A stretch of DNA of 16,728 bases from Candidatus Coatesiibacteriota bacterium (lineage in GTDB: Bacteria > JAFGND01). Below, in pieces: positions 7,601-13,899 of this stretch. Numbering within the stretch: the stretch's first letter is position 1; the number at the start of each line of letters is the position of its first letter. The stretch lies in the NCBI GenBank assembly GCA_016927185.1, contig JAFGND010000075.1, forward strand, positions 1 through 16,728, written 5' to 3'. Under the pieces are notes generated by a model, which made no database searches, was not told the origin of the DNA, and saw only the letters and a list, made by a program, of their open reading frames with translations. The translations under genes were made by a program, and so were the position numbers.

Positions 7601-8939
7601 ATATATCTTCATAGACTTTGATTGCATCTTCATATTTCTCTTGATAAGTTAATATCTCCGCTTTATAAAAATAAGCATAAACTAAAAGTCTGTGCTTCTT
7701 GTCTTTTGCCTGGGAAATCAAATCCTCAGTATACTGAAGAACATATTTTGCTGGTTCTTCTATCTTGCCCCAGTCCTTTTTAGAGGTACCATATTTCTCC
7801 CTTGCTTTCAGGAAAAGTCCATAATAAGGGAGTATTATTTCATATCTGGCTTCATTTGACCAGTCCCTGTCATCTGGATCATTACCTTGCTTTGGATATT
7901 CTTTCATAACTCGCTTGAAAGTTTCTATCGCTTTATCATATTCTCCCAGTCTATACTGACAATGGCCAATCATTGTTGCCGATTCTCCTGCAAGATTATA
8001 TTCTTTTGTTTTAGTGAGAAGCAAGCTGAAATACTTGATAGACTTGTTGAATTCTTTCAATTTCAAGTAAGACCAACCCAAACCAGATAGTGCCTTATGA
8101 TAATATATTCCTGCATCTTCATCAACATCAAGGTAATCGTCTTTTGCCTTGTCGAATTGTTCCTTGCTATACCAATAGTTTCCAAGGAAATAGCTTGCTC
8201 TTCCTCTTGCTTCAGGATTGCCAGGGCCTCTGATATTTTTTGCTTTCTGAAAAGCTGTAACAGCATCAGAGATTTTATCAAGTTTCCAGTAAGCCATTCC
8301 CATTGCAACCAGTGAATTCTGCTGGATCTCGACAGGTCCGGTATATGCAATACTTTGAAGTATGCTGATAGCTTTATTATAATCAGGCTCTTTTAATTTA
8401 AGATAGTATTCAGCAAGAATATACTTTGCATGATCCCTGTATTTCTGGAATCTTATATCCTGTTGAATCATATCATAATATTTAGTCAGTTTCTCCTTGT
8501 TCTCCGTTCTTCCTGATATCCAAAGAAGTCTGTATACACATACTGGAACATATCTGTCATCTTTCGGGAAATCAACCAGTATTTTCTCATAATAGCTTCC
8601 TGCTTGAGTGAAAAGATCTAGCTTGTATTTCCCTTCAGCAACAAAAAACATTATCTCCAGTCTTAGTGCAGCTTTAGGATAATCATTCAACTTTCTTGCA
8701 AGATTTTCCATCCTGTCCACTGCTACCTGATATTCTTTTATTTGATATTGATAAAGAGCTTGTTTAAACTGCTTATCAATATCCCATATCAATTCCTTGG
8801 GTGCTCCACCCAGACTCTCGTCTTCCTTGCTTTCCTTTTTCTTTTCTGGTTCCGGTTTCTCTTCTGCACTGATAGAATTAAAAGAGAAAACCAGGAAAAA
8901 CAAGAGTATCACTGTGAAGATATATTTGTAATTTTTCAT
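4581..8939 (-). CDS. Giant periplasmic TPR-repeat protein
   Basis: 1452 residues. Signal peptide at 1-25 (hydrophobic core then SISA|EE), a charged Pro/Glu/Lys linker to about 45, then helical TPR-like repeats over nearly the whole length. Clear examples are at about 209-242, 247-280, 283-317 (ALSGLGWSYLKLKEFNKSI) and 320-353 (GHCQYRLGEYDKAIETF). Repeats become irregular in the middle (about 600-1050) and return later (LLYYDKGDYVTAEPEMKKAI). There is no lipobox, membrane anchor or catalytic domain. AAGGAG six bases before the ATG and a 10-bp gap from the lipoprotein gene support the start and an operon. Known: large TPR proteins such as GltD/AgnA and GltI/AgmK are periplasmic scaffolds of the myxobacterial Agl-Glt machine; shorter YbgF/CpoB-type TPR proteins work with Tol-Pal. 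Inferred: scaffold joining the inner-membrane motor to the barrel. No orthology is claimed. Confidence 0.88.
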   Translation of the reverse strand: MKNYKYIFTVILLFFLVFSFNSISAEEKPEPEKKKESKEDESLGGAPKELIWDIDKQFKQALYQYQIKEYQVAVDRMENLARKLNDYPKAALRLEIMFFVAEGKYKLDLFTQAGSYYEKILVDFPKDDRYVPVCVYRLLWISGRTENKEKLTKYYDMIQQDIRFQKYRDHAKYILAEYYLKLKEPDYNKAISILQSIAYTGPVEIQQNSLVAMGMAYWKLDKISDAVTAFQKAKNIRGPGNPEARGRASYFLGNYWYSKEQFDKAKDDYLDVDEDAGIYYHKALSGLGWSYLKLKEFNKSIKYFSLLLTKTKEYNLAGESATMIGHCQYRLGEYDKAIETFKRVMKEYPKQGNDPDDRDWSNEARYEIILPYYGLFLKAREKYGTSKKDWGKIEEPAKYVLQYTEDLISQAKDKKHRLLVYAYFYKAEILTYQEKYEDAIKVYEDICSGFQDSPFYKDALWGLGWAYYFVASAKIEQENISVEEATRLMNYTVKAIKSWEILLDKFPDFPSAADAAIAAGEAYVNILPAFDKTEEGKDDSKYWKMALPFYDKAIRLKNITPIQKFRLTLLFAIAYMKQGEYERAVQYMTDAFNQAPAVKQESEAVDKAAVLFTQHAESKKDNTGVVLFQKYLQLKPDATRSQTTKQVMDKMAGKYETLFKYDRAINTLKLMNNLYPNDPNIASVHWRIGELSKTSKNMDGWQNAMESFLDKARTSTDKDVSSKVNVALFEVTSKIREKLSASKTLDEKSKGEYEKMMKLSSEYLARNPNSRTIEYYAMLVNLGDAQMALQQSEPAGDTFLKLATELEQNFPPNFLKGIEAFKDKTKQDYIQFCVRNAFSCYHDISLLADKTKNTTQKQQIIPKLIKAAEFYEKIGTNNKDLSIIMSVHADALLELKQWDNAMVVYNNFLQRFPTEVDNGLSARQNIAYCYQMKKQWIDAAKAFMEVERFARLNGKKNEAVQAIEAAHAQYWLIAYPNAAEKTSNDTTSKTPLVKGDVMQAAGYLRQLTDYAVLNGYPEQAKKIMGNVLRIYNDQQKESAEKAIQYLQEAQVYCKSKGFEDLVKAANGYIILIYTNQAETAYKTAEENKIGNVKAQNYILSAQWEQKKAEYIKTTTGVVKEEEKIIYWQNTAGLYSKAAKALEDKGEGQTGEDKAQLQNMYMKIIDLYEQIIKQTKDEKLAQDYRSKIVYIMRKTNKWKEAAQMIHQMAEKESDQKKKIDYYLAEIDTYKEHKDLETVQKLMKEYVNRFPGDKEHTFDFAATIALLYYDKGDYVTAEPEMKKAISVYSNQEDTRIALLHYNLGEIMEKKSGFEAANKEWYTKVLTFPVPELHAKIFYKQANIFFDEVKRKKVLDSNISADTKAKVMLKIGDAYAKVVKTINAAIDKNPSYYQQYANTEWYKKSLEMAKTYTQDAEITSKAGEAVKNILEIKDDFGRQATEARKKWYQKMFGGN

Positions 8940-8949
8940 AACAGGCTCC

Positions 8950-9672
8950 TTATTCTTGCATGTCGCTTACGCCACCATATTTTATATACAATTCGGTATA
9001 TTTTCTTGATTCAATGATGTATTTTTCCTGCAATTTCTTGTCAGATGTTTTCAGTTTCAGTTTTCTGTAACATGCAGTAATATTATAATAAGCATCTTTG
9101 AATGATGGCCACTTATTTGTTAACTCAACAAACTGAGCAATAGCATCATCAAATTTTTCCAGTCTATATAAGGCGATTCCTATATTATAATGTGCTTCTA
9201 TAAAATTGGGATCTATCTGAATAGCCTTTTTGAACCACTCAATTGCTTTGTCCATTTCCATCTGTCTCATATAAACAATTCCCATACCGTTATAAGCCAT
9301 AGAGAAATTACTATCCATGGCTATGCAATTCTGGAAATATTTCATTGCATTATCTGCATCATCTTCTCCAACATACAATCTTGCAAGATCATATTTCACC
9401 AATATGTTATTAGGTAAAAGTTTTTCAGCTTTCTGCAGATAAGGCTTGGCTTCACTGAATTTCCCTTGATCAACCAATAATGCACCTAACTGTAAATTGG
9501 TTGCTGGATTCTCTGGTTTCAACATGATACTTTGCCTGTAATTATTTATTGCAACATCAATATTGTCAGACATATATGCAGAATCTGCTATTCTTTTTAA
9601 TTCAATAGATTTATCTCCGCATCCAAGCATGAATAATGAAAAAGCTAAAAAAATCAAGAAACTACGTTTCAT
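8950..9672 (-). CDS. TPR lipoprotein
   Basis: 240 residues from ATG at 9672. A longer in-frame GTG at 9681 is rejected because it lies inside the ribosome site GAGGTG, which is six bases before the ATG. Seen: lipoprotein signal MKRSFLIFLAFSLFMLGC with Cys18 as the lipidation residue, followed by Gly-Asp, which is compatible with outer-membrane sorting. About six TPR units of 34 residues follow from about 23, for example 125-158 (AYNGMGIVYMRQMEMDKAI) and 159-192 (AHYNIGIALYRLEKFDDAI). First gene of block A, 10 bp before the giant TPR gene. Known: a TPR lipoprotein (GltE/AglT) is part of the Agl-Glt set, and PilF/NlpI-type TPR lipoproteins help assemble outer-membrane machines. Inferred: outer-membrane assembly or docking factor for the barrel protein. 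Confidence 0.9.
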   Translation of the reverse strand: MKRSFLIFLAFSLFMLGCGDKSIELKRIADSAYMSDNIDVAINNYRQSIMLKPENPATNLQLGALLVDQGKFSEAKPYLQKAEKLLPNNILVKYDLARLYVGEDDADNAMKYFQNCIAMDSNFSMAYNGMGIVYMRQMEMDKAIEWFKKAIQIDPNFIEAHYNIGIALYRLEKFDDAIAQFVELTNKWPSFKDAYYNITACYRKLKLKTSDKKLQEKYIIESRKYTELYIKYGGVSDMQE

Positions 9673-9791
9673 AGTAATCACCTCGTTAAGAACTCTAACT
9701 TAAACAAAAAATGTCAAGCTATTTTGGTTATTAATAAGCTCTTGTATATACCTCTCTTACTATAATATAATAGCAAAAAGCAAGCCAGCTA
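9673..9791 (-). promoter_or_regulatory. Intergenic gap with candidate promoter for block A
   Basis: This gap of about 119 bp separates the GT2 stop from the TPR lipoprotein start and is the only sizeable break on the minus strand. Read on the minus strand it contains TATAGT (plus positions 9759-9764) with a weak -35-like TGGCTT (9782-9787) at a 17-bp spacing. It also holds a perfect TTGACA (9712-9717) with no convincing -10 after it. GAGGTG at its downstream end is the lipoprotein ribosome site. No convincing terminator is seen after the GT2 gene, so read-through from block B is possible. The promoter call is by eye only. Confidence 0.3.
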
Positions 9792-10880
9792 TTAAAATAA
9801 AATATCATCTGCGTCAAGAGGTTTTTCATGCTCCTTTTTCTCTTCTTTAATTTCCTCTCCTTCCTCAGGCTCTTCTGCAACTTTGCCTTCAAATTTCTTG
9901 ATAAATTTTATATCAAAATAGTAATCTGCTCTGATATAACCCTTTTTCCCCATTAAATTCTTGATTGTTCCCCATAATTGCCCTATTGAATAACAAAAAT
10001 GAGTATAAGGATAAAGGAAAATCAATAATAAGGCAACTGTAAGATCCTGCTCTACGATAAATGTGTACAAAGAAAATCCGCACACTGTAAAGAAATAAAT
10101 TATTTGTGGTACGAACAAGAATAAAATATCAGCCGCGAACTCAAAGGATCCTATCAAGAAGATGAATGTTGAAACAAAAACATAAAGATAAAATAATAAA
10201 GGCAAGAAAAAGAAAAGTGATTTAACATCTGGTTTAATGAAAAAATAATCTGCTCTTCCTCTGCCATCTCTGAATATCTGCAATGTTAAATCTTTTATAT
10301 TGGATCTATGAGATCTCGTTACAAAGAAGTTCGGATCATAAATTATTCTGTAGCCATTATAAATAATCTTTTTGGCGAGATCATTTTCCTCACCAGGAAA
10401 AAGCATTTCATTGAAGAGACCTAATGATTTAAAGGTCTCCTTTCTTATTATGAAATTGCATAATATCACCATGTTTGCATCTGCTGCCCTTGGACCTGAT
10501 TGCTTGCTATGCCTTGCTCTTGCTGAGCCAGTACCCAGAAAAGATGAAAAAAGCTTATCAACACTTTTCTGAAGAATATTGGCTTGAGACTTGGGTAAAG
10601 CAGGACCTGCGACTGCAACCACCCTCTTTTCATTGAAATGCGGTATCGCATGCTTGAAATTCTTTGCATCAGGTTCGCTATCATTATCAAGAAAATAAAG
10701 CAACTCACCAGATGCTCTCAAATAAGCTTCATTTCTCTGTTTTGTAGGATGATTCCCAAAAACGAAAATTATTTCAATTAATTCACTAGGATAATCTACT
10801 TTTTCAACAGATTTCAGAAGAAGACTTGTATCTCTCCCTTCAGCAACAGGGACAATTATACTAATTGTAGGCTGATACAT
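9792..10880 (-). CDS. GT2 glycosyltransferase, ExoA-like, membrane-attached
   Basis: 362 residues. GT-A fold of family 2: N-terminal TISIIVPVAEGRD, the metal/nucleotide-sugar motif FLDNDSEPD (Asp65-Asn-Asp67), the acidic catalytic motif PGEENDLA (163-169), and QIFRDGRGRADYF (201-213), a Q-x-x-R-x-G-R-G-R variant seen in ExoA-like enzymes. Hydrophobic segments follow at about 221-245, 250-275 and 280-297, typical of inner-membrane GT2 enzymes with a cytoplasmic catalytic domain. The tail 334-362 is very acidic/Lys-rich and ends DADDILF. ATG directly follows the stop of the radical SAM gene, with AAGGAAA upstream. Last gene of block B. Likely adds a sugar during extracellular or lipid-linked glycan synthesis; sugar and acceptor cannot be read from sequence. 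Confidence 0.88.
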   Translation of the reverse strand: MYQPTISIIVPVAEGRDTSLLLKSVEKVDYPSELIEIIFVFGNHPTKQRNEAYLRASGELLYFLDNDSEPDAKNFKHAIPHFNEKRVVAVAGPALPKSQANILQKSVDKLFSSFLGTGSARARHSKQSGPRAADANMVILCNFIIRKETFKSLGLFNEMLFPGEENDLAKKIIYNGYRIIYDPNFFVTRSHRSNIKDLTLQIFRDGRGRADYFFIKPDVKSLFFFLPLLFYLYVFVSTFIFLIGSFEFAADILFLFVPQIIYFFTVCGFSLYTFIVEQDLTVALLLIFLYPYTHFCYSIGQLWGTIKNLMGKKGYIRADYYFDIKFIKKFEGKVAEEPEEGEEIKEEKKEHEKPLDADDILF

Positions 10881-12272
10881 CTAATTTCCTTTCCATAAAG
10901 CCTTATTTAAGACCTCAATCCCTTCAATAATTAGCTGCTTCAGCTGGAAAAAATTCCTGGTTTTCTTGATAGTCCTCCACAAATAAGACGGTCTTAAATA
11001 AAATTCTCTTAATGCTTTATTTTGCCAATATATTAAATCAATCTCATCAGAATCAAATACTGAAGAGCTACCGCTTTGATCCTGTATATAAACATCTTGA
11101 TTTATCAGCTTTTTCGAAACAGCTTCTTTTGTAAGATTTGTTCCCGGTCTTGCAATTGGAATATTAAATGAAGCATAATCAGGATCCAGACTTATAGCAA
11201 GATTTATTGTTGCTTGTATCTGCTCACTTGTTTCTCCTGGAAAACCCAGAATAAATGTACCTACTCTTCTTATGTTTATCTCTTTGCAATAGGAAAAGAC
11301 CTTCCTGATATCCTCAATGCTTTCTCCTTTTGTTATATTCTGCAAAGTGCTTTCATTTCCGCTTTCAACACCAAAGATCATTGTATGACAGCCAGATTCT
11401 TTCATCTTTATCAAGTCATCCTTTTCCCAAATATCTGCTCTGCTATAACATGACCATGAAAATTTCAGCGGTGAAATCAAGTCAAGTAATTCCTCTCTTC
11501 TTTCTTTTTTAGCTCCAAAAGTCTGATCAACGAAATAAATCTCATTGTAACCAGCTTCTTTCAACCAATGCAAATCATTGGCAACCTCATTTAGTGGTCT
11601 TTCCTTGAAGCCAATTATACCTGCTGTACAAAATTTGCATTGATATGGACAGCCAAAATCAGTTAGTACTGTTGCCATTGGATAATTCATGGAGAAAGGA
11701 TATGAATAAAACTCAGGATCAAATATTTCATATCTCGGTCTTGGCATTGTAAAAGTACCTTTTGGTAAATATACAAATTTCCCAGTTACTTCTCCATGTT
11801 CATCCCTGTAGAAAATGTTTTCGAGTGAATCTTTTTTCCCATTCAAAAATGATTCCAGGCAAGGCGTGGTAAAATCTGTAATAATTATATCTAATTCCGG
11901 AAATCTGTCAAGAAAGCAAACGGGATCACCCATAAAAATATCACCTGAGATGGCTATCAAACCTTTGTATTTCTCCCTGATTTTCTTGATAAAATCGTAA
12001 TCTTCTGCCCATGAAGCTGAACCTGTTATCATGAAAATTGCCTTAATTTTGTTGCTTTTAATTTTTTCCCAGAAATCACCTTCTGACTTTGGATTGATTT
12101 GAATATCAAATAACAACAATTCAAATGATCTATGAAGCCAGGAAGTCTGCATTAAAAGATCTATTGGTTGCATGTAATAATTGGCTTTTGATACCTTTCC
12201 GCAATAATAATCTCTTAGATATTTCTTGGAACCTGGAGGAACCAGAAGAACTACTTTTTCCTCTTTTTTCAT
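10881..12272 (-). CDS. B12-binding-type radical SAM enzyme
   Basis: 463 residues. The N-terminal region (1-170) has the alternating strand/helix pattern of a cobalamin-binding Rossmann-like domain, but no DxHxxG motif (DIQIN at 56-60), as is common in radical SAM members. Then PRPRYEIFD leads into the radical SAM core with the 4Fe-4S motif CPYQCKFC (Cys208, Cys212, Cys215). Later core elements are present: YFVDQTFG, a GVESGNESTL ribose/SAM-contact region and a GTFILGFPGET strand. No extra Cys-rich SPASM cluster is visible. The stop/start overlap (ATGA) with the GT9 gene upstream and the abutting GT2 gene downstream place it inside the glycan operon. Known: this class (BchE/HpnR-like architecture) does methylations, cyclisations and other carbon chemistry. 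Inferred substrate: a sugar, lipid carrier or glycan intermediate. Specific reaction unknown. Confidence 0.88.
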   Translation of the reverse strand: MKKEEKVVLLVPPGSKKYLRDYYCGKVSKANYYMQPIDLLMQTSWLHRSFELLLFDIQINPKSEGDFWEKIKSNKIKAIFMITGSASWAEDYDFIKKIREKYKGLIAISGDIFMGDPVCFLDRFPELDIIITDFTTPCLESFLNGKKDSLENIFYRDEHGEVTGKFVYLPKGTFTMPRPRYEIFDPEFYSYPFSMNYPMATVLTDFGCPYQCKFCTAGIIGFKERPLNEVANDLHWLKEAGYNEIYFVDQTFGAKKERREELLDLISPLKFSWSCYSRADIWEKDDLIKMKESGCHTMIFGVESGNESTLQNITKGESIEDIRKVFSYCKEINIRRVGTFILGFPGETSEQIQATINLAISLDPDYASFNIPIARPGTNLTKEAVSKKLINQDVYIQDQSGSSSVFDSDEIDLIYWQNKALREFYLRPSYLWRTIKKTRNFFQLKQLIIEGIEVLNKALWKGN

Positions 12273-13402
12273 TTCTCAAGATATTCCGTTATTTTTTCAA
12301 AAATCAACTCCGATGTTAAATCTTCCAGGCATATATTATTGCTTGGGCAGTTTCTAAGATAACAGGGGGCACACTTTGCTTTTGTTTTTATCTTCAAACC
12401 CCTGCCGTATAATTCTATCTCCTGCGAGCAAGTACTTGTAAAAAAAGCTATTACAGGTTTTTGTATAGCAATTGCTAAATGCATAGCTAGTGTATCTCCA
12501 GTCAAAATAAGCTTGCAAAAACGAAGTAATGCAGCAAATTGTCTTACAGAATTATGAAAATTGTTGAAAACAAGAGGAAAATCTATTATTTCCTGCAATC
12601 TCGATTGAACAGTTATTTCTTGCGGCCCTCCAAGTAGAACTAAAGGGTATCCCTTGCCATGAAGCTTCTTAATAAGCTCTGCCAATGTATCTGTCGGAAG
12701 GGATTTATTTGCAAATGCTCCTCCAGCACCAATGTTTATTCCTAAAACATCGTTGCTTTTCATTCCCTTCAATTCTATTCTCTCACTGATATCTTTCCAT
12801 CTTTCACTAGAATTCAATAACTCATCTTCAGTAAAATCAAGTATATATTCCTCATTATTGTAAGGTATTTCAGATATCTCGAATATCATTTCAGGATAAG
12901 TTGATTTATTCTCATGGAATTTATAATTGTCATCAAGTCCCAATAACCATGACCTTCTTGATGCTTCATTTGATATTGTAAGATCTCCGCATTCGGTAGA
13001 TGTAAAACCGAATTTCCTTTCTGCAGATATATATCTTGAGAGAGATATAGCTTCTGATGATTTGTCAAAGCAAAACAATAAATCAAATCTGGTTGAAAGA
13101 AGTTCAGGTTTGAAAAGCTCATCTATGCACCATAACCTGTTTATGAAAGCGTTGTTTTCCAGCAAGGGCTTGCTTATGCTGTGCGTTAACCATGTTATTT
13201 GAGCCTCAGGATATCTTGAATTAATTCCTTTTAAAATTGGGGTTGTTCTTAATACATCTCCCATAGCTCCCAATTTAATTATAAGGATTCTCTGCTGCCA
13301 TGGAATATATTTATTGCAATCAGGGCAGATTTTTCCAAAAATACAAGGCTTTTCTCCCCTGTAATACTTACAATCAACTTTCGGTATCCATAAGGTATTC
13401 AT
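12269..13402 (-). CDS. GT9 (heptosyltransferase-like) glycosyltransferase with Cys clusters
   Basis: 377 residues from ATG at 13402. A TTG twelve bases upstream is in frame but overlaps the GAGGAAGG ribosome site, so the ATG is preferred; it overlaps the end of the second vertex-protein gene by 29 bp. Seen: Cys11, 20, 26 and 29 (DCKYYRGEKPCIFGKICPDC) before the GT9 start motif IKLGAMGDVLRTTP (42-55). The C-terminal nucleotide-sugar domain has NIGAGG, VLLGGP and TGDTLAMHLA (301-310), then a second Cys set (344, 347, 352, 358; CAPC...C...C). Known: GT9 enzymes such as WaaC/WaaF/WaaQ transfer heptoses or other sugars to LPS-like acceptors; Cys-rich ends recur in a subset. The Cys may bind metal (inference). 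Translationally coupled (ATGA) to the radical SAM gene. Acceptor unknown. Confidence 0.88.
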   Translation of the reverse strand: MNTLWIPKVDCKYYRGEKPCIFGKICPDCNKYIPWQQRILIIKLGAMGDVLRTTPILKGINSRYPEAQITWLTHSISKPLLENNAFINRLWCIDELFKPELLSTRFDLLFCFDKSSEAISLSRYISAERKFGFTSTECGDLTISNEASRRSWLLGLDDNYKFHENKSTYPEMIFEISEIPYNNEEYILDFTEDELLNSSERWKDISERIELKGMKSNDVLGINIGAGGAFANKSLPTDTLAELIKKLHGKGYPLVLLGGPQEITVQSRLQEIIDFPLVFNNFHNSVRQFAALLRFCKLILTGDTLAMHLAIAIQKPVIAFFTSTCSQEIELYGRGLKIKTKAKCAPCYLRNCPSNNICLEDLTSELIFEKITEYLEK

Positions 13403-13667
13403 GACCTTCCTCAATTATTCCAGCAACTACTCCATTTATATAGTTCTTTCTGCCTTTATCCAGTATCATTCCAACGCTTCCACCTTCATTGATTACAAGA
13501 ACCCAGTCTCCCTGTCTTGCCCCGATCCTGTCAATTACCCAAAATGGATCACCATAAAGAGATTTTGAATCAAAAGATGCAGCTTGAACCATAAGAATCT
13601 TTTCTCCCTCAAGATCAGGGTACTTAATTGTGGTTACAATGGGTTCAATAACTCTAGCTAATATCAT
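13374..13667 (-). CDS. EutN/CcmL-family (BMC-P) microcompartment vertex protein, second copy
   Basis: 97 residues, a normal length for the family. Signature features: MILARVIEPIVTTIKYPDLEGEKILMVQ (1-28), matching the family's start M-x-x-[GA]-[KR]-V-x-x-x-[VI]-V-x-T-x-K-x-x-x-L-x-G-x-K-L-L-x-V; then WVIDRIGARQGDWVLV (43-58), matching the VAVDxVGAGxGDxVLV core. The end differs from the first copy: the usual LGxxxAPVD region reads DKGRKNYINGVVAGIIE. Known: these proteins form pentamers that cap the vertices of bacterial microcompartments. It overlaps the first copy by 14 bp and the GT9 gene by 29 bp, so it is embedded in the glycan operon. No BMC-H or BMC-T gene is in the window. Family call good; a vertex role here is unproven. 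Confidence 0.85.
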   Translation of the reverse strand: MILARVIEPIVTTIKYPDLEGEKILMVQAASFDSKSLYGDPFWVIDRIGARQGDWVLVINEGGSVGMILDKGRKNYINGVVAGIIEEGHEYLMDTES

Positions 13668-13899
13668 AATCTTCTATGGCAATTATTGTTAAATCTATCG
13701 GTCTATTTTCATCTCCCAAAGCATACATTGCTTCCTTGCTTTGTGCGCATAAAACAGTCTTGCCCAATTCTGCACCAATTCTGTCAACTGCAATAACAAT
13801 TCTATTATCTTTGCCAAGTACAATCAGAAGTCTCTCATGGTTAATGTCTGCAATGGCATTTGTAAGAACTATACTCCCAATAATTTTTCCTATCTTCAT
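13654..13899 (-). CDS. EutN/CcmL-family (BMC-P) microcompartment vertex protein, first copy
   Basis: 81 residues from ATG at 13899. In-frame TTG at 13935 would add twelve unconserved residues; I prefer the ATG because the family begins MKIGKVIGS and this reads MKIGKIIGSIVLT. The ribosome site is weak for both. Seen: IAVDRIGAELGKTVL (36-50) is the core family motif, and ALGDENRPIDLTIIAIED (60-77) is the conserved LGxxxAPVDxxIVxIVD end. The usual -K-x-x-x-L-x-G- loop is replaced by ADINHER. First gene of block B, 14-bp overlap with the second copy, which is only distantly similar, so this is an old duplication rather than a recent one. Known role: pentameric cap of microcompartment shells. Here it heads a glycosyltransferase operon with no shell hexamer gene nearby. 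Confidence 0.87.
   Translation of the reverse strand: MKIGKIIGSIVLTNAIADINHERLLIVLGKDNRIVIAVDRIGAELGKTVLCAQSKEAMYALGDENRPIDLTIIAIEDYDIS

Noticed and set aside
9673-9681. GTG start at 9681 for the TPR lipoprotein
   Set aside because: The GTG is part of the ribosome site GAGGTG serving the ATG at 9672.
9769-9793. AATAGC / GCTATT inverted repeat at the end of the GT2 gene as a terminator
   Set aside because: The stem is only 6 bp and AT-rich, the loop is 13 nt, and there is no T-tract after it on the minus strand.
13403-13414. TTG start at 13414 for the GT9 gene
   Set aside because: It overlaps the GAGGAAGG ribosome site that is well placed for the ATG at 13402.
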